DNA from: a virus
IMG/VR virus record: IMGVR_UViG_3300042507_006854
Location: 62,001-126,000 of that record
Strand: one strand, 5' to 3'
Length of the DNA stretch: 64,000 nt
Shown here: piece after piece, positions 1 to 7,327 of the stretch
Layout: each line of letters starts with the position of its first letter
Position numbering within the stretch: the first letter of the stretch is position 1
Notes under the pieces: model-generated
What the model saw: only the letters and a program-made list of their open reading frames with translations
Told to the model about the DNA's origin: nothing
Database searches by the model: none
Position numbers and translations under genes: made by a program

Positions 1-622
1 AAGAAATGTTATATTCTTGCATAGTTTTTTCAAGAAGAGCTAATGGTTGAGTGACCAATGTATTTGGTTCTACATCTGAATCAATATGAGTTGTTTTACC
101 CATTTCGTCATTACCAACAATATTGATTTTAAGAAAACTTCTGACACAACGAATAAAAGCACGATTTTCGGCAATCGCCATTAAAAAGTTTTTTGCAAAA
201 TCTTTTGTATTGTCAAGGTGGGCATCAGCTAAGGCTGAAAATGAAACCATATTCATACTAGTTTCATAATTAGGAATCCAATCAATAGTGCATTTAACAG
301 CAACATAATCTGGCTGAGCTTGAATTACTTCATAAGAAACATTTTTATATCCACGAATTTGGGCAAGTTCTTTAATACCCGCCAAAAGAATAAGCAATTG
401 GTTATCAGCTAAGGATGTTACGTCAATTTCTTTAAGGTTAATATCTTTTTGATTTTTAAAAGCATCACGATTGGGAACAAGATATTCTTTATTAATCATT
501 GCTCTCCAATTTATGGTATTGTCTGGATGAAAAATATAGTCTACGCACTCTAAAAGACCATTAACATCTCTTTTAAATTTATTTACAGTATCTTTATAAC
601 GATAAACGATTTTATCTGACAT
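1..622 (-). CDS. Possible ssDNA-annealing-like protein, 3' end cut by window edge
   Basis: I read about 207 residues from an ATG at 622 with no stop before position 1, so the C-terminus lies outside the window. A segment reading AENRAFIRCVRSFLKI recalls the helix found in Erf/Rad52/RecT-type single-strand annealing proteins, where an A-E-x-R-A pattern is common. The resemblance is weak and rests on one motif. The recombination genes further on (UvsX at 11296, RecB-like nuclease at 20945) make an annealing role plausible. It could equally be an unrelated phage protein. Confidence 0.6.
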   Translation of the reverse strand, partial: MSDKIVYRYKDTVNKFKRDVNGLLECVDYIFHPDNTINWRAMINKEYLVPNRDAFKNQKDINLKEIDVTSLADNQLLILLAGIKELAQIRGYKNVSYEVIQAQPDYVAVKCTIDWIPNYETSMNMVSFSALADAHLDNTKDFAKNFLMAIAENRAFIRCVRSFLKINIVGNDEMGKTTHIDSDVEPNTLVTQPLALLEKTMQEYNIS

Positions 623-658
623 ATTCTGATTATGGCATTATTTGATCAAAGTGTCAAC

Positions 659-1837
659 TTATTTACCATATATTAGAAAATAATCTAGATCTTGTTTTAA
701 TAATTCTTTGTTGTTAATTAATTTAATTTCTTGTTCTAACGTTTTCCCATTAAAATTTATCGGCTTATTCTCTTCTGCTGCTGCACGGCTTGCATAAAAA
801 TGATTATTAGCCATCAGTATTTTATTGGTCCTATATATAAAATTATCATTTAAAAATTCACAATCTTTATCTATATCAATCTCTTCAATTAAATTTGGTA
901 ACTCAATCATTTGATATTTACGTTCAGAAAAAAGATGCTCATTGTTTTTTGTTTTCTTAAATACAATAGCGCTTCGAATTAATAATTTATTTAAATATTC
1001 AATAAATCTAACATCAATTCCTTCTGTTACATCATAAATAATCATGCTCAGATTTTTCCTATAAACTAACAGTGGGTCTAAGTTTATAGGGCTATCCGTA
1101 ACAATGCAACAGGGTCGAGTTGCTAAATTATGAATAATAGGATCTAATACATTAATTTTTTTATAATCTAATCTAATATTGACCATTTCATTTTGATTAA
1201 AATTGGGAGGGATTACTTGGTCTGGATAACATTCTAAAATTGGATGTATAAATTTATCCCCAATAAATTTTGTAGTAAAACTTGTAGAACTTTTTTCAAA
1301 AAGTAATTTTTCACAGGCTTTTACTACATCTTCAATTTTAATTTCATTAATTCTTTTAGGATTTTCGTTCGGATTAAAACTTGGCTTCCAATTTTGGGGG
1401 GTTAAACAAATTTGCTTAGAATTTTTCCAAAATGGTCCCGCAATTTCTGGAGAAGATACGCTATAAAGGGCAACTAATGGAGTTCCGAAGGCGCTAGCCA
1501 TATGTACTGCAAAACTATCATTGCCAATATGTAACATTGAATTTTCAATAATATAAGCAGATTGATTAAGATTCGTTTGCCCTTGGTAATTAATAGCGTT
1601 TTTAAGAGGAGCATCATCTTTAGATCCAATTTGTATTATTTGAATATTTTCTTTTTCTAAAGATGGCCGAAGATGATTAATCACTTCTTGAAAATAATCA
1701 TAACATTTTCCTGGCATTCCACTACTATTTTGTATAGTAATGTATTTCTTAAATGGAAGAGGAAAATATTTTTTTATAATAAAAGGTTTTTTTATTTTAC
1801 TTCCCGTTGATAATGCGTATGTTTCTAATAAGTGCAT
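659..1837 (-). CDS. GT9 heptosyltransferase-like protein, C-terminal half
   Basis: 392 aa. Residues about 35-170 (NSSGMPGKCYDYF ... MLHIGNDSFAVHMASAFGTPLVALYS) match the C-terminal Rossmann domain of ADP-heptose:LPS heptosyltransferases (family GT9), where the H-x-G-x-D/N-S segment binds the nucleotide sugar. The matching N-terminal GT9 half is not in this protein but at the C-terminus of the gene just upstream (1839-3758). The stop of that gene and this ATG are joined as TAATATG, so the two are coupled or represent one GT9 enzyme split by a frame change. The C-terminal 200 residues are not recognised. Probable role: glycan modification of host surface or virion. Confidence 0.75.
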   Translation of the reverse strand: MHLLETYALSTGSKIKKPFIIKKYFPLPFKKYITIQNSSGMPGKCYDYFQEVINHLRPSLEKENIQIIQIGSKDDAPLKNAINYQGQTNLNQSAYIIENSMLHIGNDSFAVHMASAFGTPLVALYSVSSPEIAGPFWKNSKQICLTPQNWKPSFNPNENPKRINEIKIEDVVKACEKLLFEKSSTSFTTKFIGDKFIHPILECYPDQVIPPNFNQNEMVNIRLDYKKINVLDPIIHNLATRPCCIVTDSPINLDPLLVYRKNLSMIIYDVTEGIDVRFIEYLNKLLIRSAIVFKKTKNNEHLFSERKYQMIELPNLIEEIDIDKDCEFLNDNFIYRTNKILMANNHFYASRAAAEENKPINFNGKTLEQEIKLINNKELLKQDLDYFLIYGK

Positions 1838-1838
1838 A

Positions 1839-3758
1839 TTATTCTAATTTTAAATCAATTTTGTCTTCACCATTATGCATATAGCTTAATAGCCTTTGTG
1901 TTGAAAAATAAGGATGGTAAACTATATCACAAACCCCCTCTTGACCCATTCCACCCTCCATCACAATAGCTGAGTCCATTATTTGATGATACGGTATCCA
2001 TTTGTCAATAAAGGGGTTGCCATCGATTAAATCTCTATATTCAGGTTTTGTAGCTACATATATTTTATATTTATCATTTGAATATCTATCTCTAATAGAT
2101 TCAAATAAAGATGTTACTAAAAATATATCTCCTATACTTTCAGGTTGTACAATCAAAACTCTTTTTAAATTATCATCTTTATCAAATAAGTCTTTTAGCT
2201 CTGTTTTTTGAGATTCAGATAATTCTTTTGTGGCTACTTGTCTAAAATAATTTTCAATTTGTTCTCTTGGAGCTTTATTTGATAATTGTGACATCCAATA
2301 TCTAAGACCCTCATCTTCATCGGGTACATTCATATCTAATATATGTTTATACATATATTTCAACCATTCCTTCTCGTCTTCAATATGTGGAATAATGGCT
2401 TGTGGATTTTGTTTTTTAGAAGACTCTTCAAAATTAAAATCACTGTCATTAAGAATGTCAAGACTATCTATAAATTCTTCAATTTTTTTTCCATTCACTT
2501 CAATTGAATAATTTTCTAGAGCCCATTTTCTTGACTCTATTTCTAATTGGCGCTTTTTCTTTTGATCCATGTCGTAAACTTTTTTGAAGTTTTTCGAAAG
2601 ATCAAAAGCAGACGGTTGCGATTTTAAAAATTGCGTTCCATGTTCTGTATAAAAAATAAATTTAATTGGCAAGCTTCCTTTGTTATATTCAATAATATCT
2701 TCTCCAAAAGAGTAGGCGGCTGTTGTGATAATCTTCTCTGTTAAAGCTGCTTCTACACATGGTAATTCGCAAGCGCCTGATGTAGCAGGATGAGAATATA
2801 ATGAAAATATATTATATATCTCATTTAATTGCTCATCTGTAACACCTAAACCTACATTTACTGTAACTAAACTTTTTCTTTTAGTTATGGGATTTTCAAT
2901 ATCTTGGCCATGGAATGGTGCTATAAAATATTCTCTAGTTTCTTTGCAAATATAAGTACAAAGAATTTCTCTAGGATCTACGCCATATTGCTGACATAAT
3001 CTATGAATATCCCATCCTTCTCCGTAATGAGTATGAGTGTATAGAAATGTATTTTTGATTTCTGGGTTTGCTTTTTTGAACATTGCATATGCTTCAATTT
3101 GAGTATTGATTAGCTTTCGCAATTGATTTCTAAAAACAAAGCCAATAATAAAGGAGTCTTGTGGGATTCCAAACTTGCCTTTAATTTCAGCTATTTTTTC
3201 ATCAGGTAATTTGTAAAAATTTTTAGTATCTACTAGCGGATATTGGTTTTTAACATGCGGAAACCCAAGTTTGTGAAATTCTTTTCTTGCAAAATCACTC
3301 CAAGTCCAATAATGTTGAATATCTTTTGCTTTTGTTATAGTATCTGGTAAAAGGGGTAAAGAATCAAACGTGTTCCAACATACAGTCGGAACCTTTTTAA
3401 AGAACGGCATATCTGTTACAAATTGTGAGCCCCATGTATCATTAATAGCAAAAACAATATCTGGTTTAATTTCTTTAACAATATTATTTAATTCTAATTG
3501 TCCATAAGCGGCCGCTCTAGCTAAATTAGGATCTTGATTAATTTGTTGTATTTTAGATGGATCGTTTGGTAAAGTTCCAATTGTTTGCCATGGAAATTTT
3601 TTATTTCCAGGAGAGTCTTTTGGTACGCCCTGTGCGGCATTTACTATTTCATATTTACCTGTTTTATAAAGATAAGAAAGTAAAAATTTACACTGTTTAC
3701 CAAAACCCGTAAAAGCTCCAGCGTAATCTGTTAAAAATAAAACTCTTTTTTTACGCAT
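1839..3758 (-). CDS. GT4-type glycosyltransferase fused to GT9 N-terminal half
   Basis: 639 aa. The N-terminus (KRVLFLTDYAGAFTGFGKQ) and the block around residues 190-410 (IIGFVFRNQLRKL, SHPATSGACELPCVEAALTEK) are those of a GT-B retaining glycosyltransferase of family 4, with the C-terminal E-x7-E nucleotide-sugar site. After about residue 530 a second domain begins (RVLIVQPESIGDIFLVTSL), the typical N-terminus of GT9 heptosyltransferases. It stops at residue 639, and the missing GT9 half is the next gene (659-1837). The fusion implies two successive sugar transfers by physically linked enzymes. Substrate unknown. Confidence 0.8.
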   Translation of the reverse strand: MRKKRVLFLTDYAGAFTGFGKQCKFLLSYLYKTGKYEIVNAAQGVPKDSPGNKKFPWQTIGTLPNDPSKIQQINQDPNLARAAAYGQLELNNIVKEIKPDIVFAINDTWGSQFVTDMPFFKKVPTVCWNTFDSLPLLPDTITKAKDIQHYWTWSDFARKEFHKLGFPHVKNQYPLVDTKNFYKLPDEKIAEIKGKFGIPQDSFIIGFVFRNQLRKLINTQIEAYAMFKKANPEIKNTFLYTHTHYGEGWDIHRLCQQYGVDPREILCTYICKETREYFIAPFHGQDIENPITKRKSLVTVNVGLGVTDEQLNEIYNIFSLYSHPATSGACELPCVEAALTEKIITTAAYSFGEDIIEYNKGSLPIKFIFYTEHGTQFLKSQPSAFDLSKNFKKVYDMDQKKKRQLEIESRKWALENYSIEVNGKKIEEFIDSLDILNDSDFNFEESSKKQNPQAIIPHIEDEKEWLKYMYKHILDMNVPDEDEGLRYWMSQLSNKAPREQIENYFRQVATKELSESQKTELKDLFDKDDNLKRVLIVQPESIGDIFLVTSLFESIRDRYSNDKYKIYVATKPEYRDLIDGNPFIDKWIPYHQIMDSAIVMEGGMGQEGVCDIVYHPYFSTQRLLSYMHNGEDKIDLKLE

Positions 3759-3767
3759 ATTAACGTA

Positions 3768-4202
3768 TTATAAATACATTTGTTGTAAAGTCAATTTTAA
3801 ATATTCCTGAAGACGAAGAGTTTCTGCAAAATTTAATGCAATACTAATGCCACCTAATTTAATCAAATAACCAACATGCTTTTCTTCACGAATAAATGGC
3901 TCTACAAAAATAGGGGTTTTTCCAGCATGAACTGTTGACCATTTTTTTTCGCCATTAGATTGTAAAACTAAAAGAGTTTCAGCAATATCATTTTCACTAA
4001 GCTTAATTCTTTTATGTTTTTCAGGATTATTAACGTTTTCTTTAAAAGTTCCGTTTTTAGTTTCTTCGTTCCATCCCGCTTGACGGATCATATTTATATA
4101 AAAACCATTCTTTTTTTGATCTTCTTGGTCTTGAGTTAATCCAAAGGTAATCCAAGAGCCAGTTACGGATTTAGTTGGTTTACAAAAATCTAATTTTTTC
4201 AT
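3768..4202 (-). CDS. Putative ssDNA-binding protein (PC4/whirly-like)
   Basis: 144 aa. It has the pattern I associate with a family of small phage proteins resembling PC4/whirly ssDNA-binding folds: N-terminal KPTKSVTGS, then FYINMIRQAGWNEETKNGTFKEN, a KRIKLSENDIAETLLVLQSN segment, and a closing helix NFAETLRLQEYLKLTLQQMY. In that family the final helix supports dimerisation. The assignment is from memory of the pattern only. It lies 9 nt upstream of the GT4 gene on the same strand. Confidence 0.6.
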   Translation of the reverse strand: MKKLDFCKPTKSVTGSWITFGLTQDQEDQKKNGFYINMIRQAGWNEETKNGTFKENVNNPEKHKRIKLSENDIAETLLVLQSNGEKKWSTVHAGKTPIFVEPFIREEKHVGYLIKLGGISIALNFAETLRLQEYLKLTLQQMYL

Positions 4203-4217
4203 AAGTTATTATATGAT

Positions 4218-4601
4218 CTATCTGTTTGAGAATCTAAGAATAAAGTCTAATACTCTTAATATTAAAAAGATTAAACCAATATATAGAATATTACCCAAAA
4301 CCAAAGAAATTATTAAAGCAGTCCAAGTCGTTAAACATATAATACAACCAAACAGTTTTAGAAAAAAACTTATAATAAAATTATTATTTATTGATCTTTT
4401 AATATATAAGAACTCAATATAACTAGTAGCTTGCGTTTCGGTATCTGTAAAAAATTCTTCGATCAATAACCAATCATAAATCTTTTTAGGAAAGATAAAT
4501 TTTAAGGCTTTTGCATAATACGCAAAAAAATCTGAATAAAACCATAAATACATTAACCATGATCCGACACAACAGAGTAAAATTAAATATAAGCTTGACA
4601 T
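4218..4601 (-). CDS. Membrane protein of unknown function
   Basis: 127 aa with hydrophobic segments near residues 1-25 (YLILLCCVGSWLMYLWF) and about 75-115 (IISFFLKLFGCIICLTTWTALIISLVLGNILYIGLIFLIL), so two to three membrane passes with a basic C-terminus. No family recognised. It is the first gene of the leftward group and starts divergently from the sigma factor gene across a 156-nt gap. Confidence 0.55.
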   Translation of the reverse strand: MSSLYLILLCCVGSWLMYLWFYSDFFAYYAKALKFIFPKKIYDWLLIEEFFTDTETQATSYIEFLYIKRSINNNFIISFFLKLFGCIICLTTWTALIISLVLGNILYIGLIFLILRVLDFILRFSNR

Positions 4602-4722
4602 AAGTATAAAAAAAGTTAAAGTAAAGGAACATTTCTATTTCGAAACCTCACTTCGTTCGGCTTCGATTTGTTCGCTTTGCTCACAAAATTATATTTCTTT
4701 TTTTGAAAAAATCTAATATATC

Positions 4723-4751
4723 TTGACTTGTAATTCAAAATTTATTATCGT
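4723..4751 (+). promoter_or_regulatory. sigma70-like promoter of the sigma factor gene
   Basis: TTGACT at 4723-4728, 17-nt spacer, TATCGT at 4746-4751, then exactly 6 nt before the ATG at 4758. The predicted start of transcription coincides with the start codon, so the mRNA would be leaderless. Confidence 0.6.
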
Positions 4752-4757
4752 TATTTA

Positions 4758-5357
4758 ATGGTAAAAGATTTAAAAAAACATTCTGATAATCAGTTAATTA
4801 ATAAAGTTAAAAAAAATAATTGCAATGATAGTCTCAAAGAGCTTGTAGATCGTCATAGTGGAATGATTTTTAATATGGGGAAAAAATATTGCCCATCTTG
4901 TAATCTAGATTTAAATGATTTAAGTGGTAACAAATATTGGATTATATTTAATGCAATCCAATCTTATGATTCAGAAAAAGGGAGTAAATTTTCTACTTGG
5001 TTAGGTAATCAAATAAGATTCTTTTGTTTAAACCATAAAAATAAAAATACGAAACTTATACCAACAGAAAATGATTCTTTAGAATTTTTTCTTAATGACT
5101 TCTTAAAAAAAGAAAATACCTCAAATAAGAAAGAAGTTATAGACAAAATTATTGATTTATTTAATCAAATTTCAGATCCAAATACTAAAAATGCTATTTA
5201 CTATAGATATTTTTATAACAAAGAACGCATTTTAAATTATGCAGAAATTGCTGAAATCTTGAAAGTTACTCCTCAAACAGTTCTTAATTGGCATAATAAA
5301 TTTATTAGGCTTGCACAAAAAAAATTGACAAACAAATCATCTATTGATATTATATAA
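4758..5357 (+). CDS. Phage RNA polymerase sigma factor, sigma70 family
   Basis: 199 aa, small compared with host sigma factors. Region 2 is clear around residues 65-95 (FNAIQSYDSEKGSKFSTWLGNQIR), matching the YDPEKGxKFSTYA..WIR core that melts and recognises the -10. A region 4 helix-turn-helix follows near residues 150-180 (LNYAEIAEILKVTPQTVLNWHNKFI). There is no region 1.1 and region 3 is reduced, as in T4 gp55 and other phage late sigmas. It likely redirects host RNA polymerase to late promoters. The best candidate target is the GTGTAAT motif found before structural genes. The gene itself has a host-type promoter. Confidence 0.85.
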   Translation: MVKDLKKHSDNQLINKVKKNNCNDSLKELVDRHSGMIFNMGKKYCPSCNLDLNDLSGNKYWIIFNAIQSYDSEKGSKFSTWLGNQIRFFCLNHKNKNTKLIPTENDSLEFFLNDFLKKENTSNKKEVIDKIIDLFNQISDPNTKNAIYYRYFYNKERILNYAEIAEILKVTPQTVLNWHNKFIRLAQKKLTNKSSIDII

Positions 5358-5362
5358 AAATT

Positions 5363-5668
5363 ATGGATAACAATGATAAAACTAAACTCGAAGAAGCTGG
5401 TGCCTTTTGGATCAAGACTTCTAAAACTGGAAACCAATTTCTTACCGGAAAAGTAAAATCAAAGTCTGGGGAAGAAATTAGTGTTATGGTATTTAAGAAT
5501 AAATATAAAACTGAAGGGTCTAATCAACCTGATTACAGAATTTATTTTGATAACGGTCCTCAAAAAGTTAGCATTTCTACTACGAAAGCGGAAGAGGCGC
5601 CTAAAAAACAAAAAGCCCTTCCTAAAAAGGAAGAGTCTGCACCAAAAAACGAAGAAATTCCATTTTAA
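5363..5668 (+). CDS. DUF736-like protein with SSB-type acidic tail
   Basis: 101 aa. The N-terminal 65 residues (GAFWIKTSKTGNQFLTGKV ... VFKNKYKTEGSNQPDYRIYF) match the DUF736 pattern of small beta-rich proteins. A Lys/Glu/Pro-rich linker follows, ending in EEIPF, which closely copies the C-terminal tip (DDIPF) that bacterial SSB uses to recruit replication proteins. I infer it acts as the phage ssDNA-binding protein or mimics the SSB hub. It sits 5 nt after the sigma factor gene. Confidence 0.65.
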   Translation: MDNNDKTKLEEAGAFWIKTSKTGNQFLTGKVKSKSGEEISVMVFKNKYKTEGSNQPDYRIYFDNGPQKVSISTTKAEEAPKKQKALPKKEESAPKNEEIPF

Positions 5669-5671
5669 GCT

Positions 5672-6763
5672 GTGGCTAAATTAGCATTTAATTTACCTAT
5701 TAATTCAACCTCTTTGGGTCAAGTCTCTCTCTGTATTTTAAGAGAACTCTTTCAAAGAGGTCTGGACATTAATTTATTTCCCATTGGGGGCGTTGACATT
5801 TCAAGTCAAAATCAAGATCCAAAATTTTTTGAATGGATTCAAAAATCTATTAATGAAAGTCAAAAAAGTCATAATAGAAATACCCCAATTTTTAAATTAT
5901 GGCATTTAACTGGGAGTTTAGAAAGTTTTTCTCAAAAACAAGTTCTTTTAACTTTTTATGAGGTTGATTCTCCTACAACTACAGAAATTAATATAGTAAA
6001 AAATAATGCAAAAGTATTATTGTCAAGCAATTACGGAATTTCAATTTTTAAAAATTTTGATATAGAAAATGTTGATTTTCTTCCATTAGGGTTTGATAAT
6101 ATACATTTTCAAAAAGTTAATAATGATAAAAAGAAAGACGGTATTCATTTTGGTCTGTTTGGAAAGTTAGAGCCACAAAGAAAAAGACATTTAAAAACTC
6201 TTCAAGCTTGGGCTAAAAAATATGGTAATAAACACGGATACTTTTTAAACTGTGCTTTATTTAATCCATTTATGGATCCAAATATGCAGTCCCAAATTAT
6301 TGGACAAGCTTTAGGTAATCAAAAATATTGGAATATAAACTTTTTGGGCTATATGCAGTCTAATTCAATGTATAACGATTTATTAAATAATACTGATATT
6401 GTTCTTGCAATGAGCGGAGGAGAGGGGTGGGGGTTACCCGAATTTCAGTGTGTAGCAATGGGTAAACATTGTATTGGTTTAAACGCCCATGCATACAAAG
6501 AATGGATGACAGAAGAAAATTCTGTACTAATTAGTCCTGCAAATAAAATTCCAGTGTATGATAATTTCTTTTTTAAACAAGGTATGGACTTTAATCAAGG
6601 AAATATTTTCGATTGGAATGAAGAAGACTTTTTAGAAGGTCTAGACAAAGTTGTTGAAAAATTTAATAAAAACCCCGAGAACATTTCTGGGCTAAAATTA
6701 CAAGAAAAATTTTCTTATAAAAAAATGGTAGATAAAATTCTAGAAATATTAGAAAAAGTATGA
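5672..6763 (+). CDS. GT4-like glycosyltransferase (GT-B fold)
   Basis: 363 aa, GTG start 3 nt after the preceding stop. Domain order is typical of GT-B enzymes: N-terminal LAFNLPINSTSLGQVSLCILREL, then from about residue 160 HFGLFGKLEPQRKRH and AMSGGEGWGLPEFQCVAMGKH, in which the E-G-x-G-L-P-x-x-E motif binds the nucleotide sugar. Probably transfers a hexose to a host or virion glycan. It ends in ATGA, overlapping the start of the next small gene. Confidence 0.8.
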   Translation: MAKLAFNLPINSTSLGQVSLCILRELFQRGLDINLFPIGGVDISSQNQDPKFFEWIQKSINESQKSHNRNTPIFKLWHLTGSLESFSQKQVLLTFYEVDSPTTTEINIVKNNAKVLLSSNYGISIFKNFDIENVDFLPLGFDNIHFQKVNNDKKKDGIHFGLFGKLEPQRKRHLKTLQAWAKKYGNKHGYFLNCALFNPFMDPNMQSQIIGQALGNQKYWNINFLGYMQSNSMYNDLLNNTDIVLAMSGGEGWGLPEFQCVAMGKHCIGLNAHAYKEWMTEENSVLISPANKIPVYDNFFFKQGMDFNQGNIFDWNEEDFLEGLDKVVEKFNKNPENISGLKLQEKFSYKKMVDKILEILEKV

Positions 6764-6912
6764 ATTTAAATAATCTAACACCAGCCTCTTTAGGAGAAAA
6801 AATTAAATTTAAAGATGGTACAGAATATATGCGTATGCCAAATGGCGAATTACGTAGAATGTCTCCTAAGGCGGTTCAAATTAGAAAAATGAATAAAAAA
6901 CAAGTAAAATAA
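6760..6912 (+). CDS. Small basic protein, 50 aa, unknown
   Basis: Starts at the ATGA overlap with the glycosyltransferase stop and encodes 50 residues (MNLNNLTPASLGEKIKFKDG ... KKQVK). Its C-terminal third is strongly basic. Coupled start, intact frame and tight spacing support it as a real gene; no function recognised. Confidence 0.55.
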   Translation: MNLNNLTPASLGEKIKFKDGTEYMRMPNGELRRMSPKAVQIRKMNKKQVK

Positions 6913-6916
6913 GGAT

Positions 6917-7255
6917 ATGCCTTATTATTTGTTTAGCCATCCAGAAACCGAAGAAATACGTGAAATATTTTTTCATATGAATGATGAAAAAGTATATATT
7001 GACGAGAATGGTTTAAAATGGAGTCGTGAATTTATTGTTCCACAAGCTAGTATGGATACAAATATAGATCCATATTCTAAACGTGCTTTTATGGATAAAA
7101 CAAATAAAGCTGGAACATTTGGTGAAATGATGGATCTTTCAAAAGAATTAAGTGAAAAACGTGGTGGTATTAAAAATGATCCAGTTAAAAAAGAGTATGT
7201 TAAAAATTGGAAGACGAAAAGAAAATTAAAACATACACCAAAAGCGATTCAATAA
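6917..7255 (+). CDS. FmdB-like small phage protein
   Basis: 112 aa. Begins MPYYLFSHPETEEIREIFFHMNDEKVYIDENGLKW, the layout of FmdB-type zinc-ribbon proteins common in phages, but the zinc-binding cysteines are missing, so the ribbon is degenerate. The remainder (TFGEMMDLSKELSEKRGG) matches the usual C-terminal extension of phage members. Function unknown. Confidence 0.6.
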   Translation: MPYYLFSHPETEEIREIFFHMNDEKVYIDENGLKWSREFIVPQASMDTNIDPYSKRAFMDKTNKAGTFGEMMDLSKELSEKRGGIKNDPVKKEYVKNWKTKRKLKHTPKAIQ

Positions 7256-7285
7256 ATATTTTTTATTTTGAAAATTTTTTAATTT

Positions 7286-7314
7286 TTGCATCGTAAATCA
7301 TATTGATGTATAAT
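7286..7314 (+). promoter_or_regulatory. sigma70-like promoter of nrdJ
   Basis: TTGCAT at 7286-7291, 17-nt spacer, perfect TATAAT at 7309-7314. The ATG at 7328 is 13 nt downstream, giving a leader of only about 7 nt. Confidence 0.7.
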
Positions 7315-7327
7315 TAATATTACTAAA

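Noticed and set aside
4620-4690. Hairpin-like stretch between the divergent genes near 4.6 kb
   Set aside because: Contains imperfect short inverted repeats (TTTGT...ACAAA) but no strong stem with a T-run in either direction; too weak to call a terminator.
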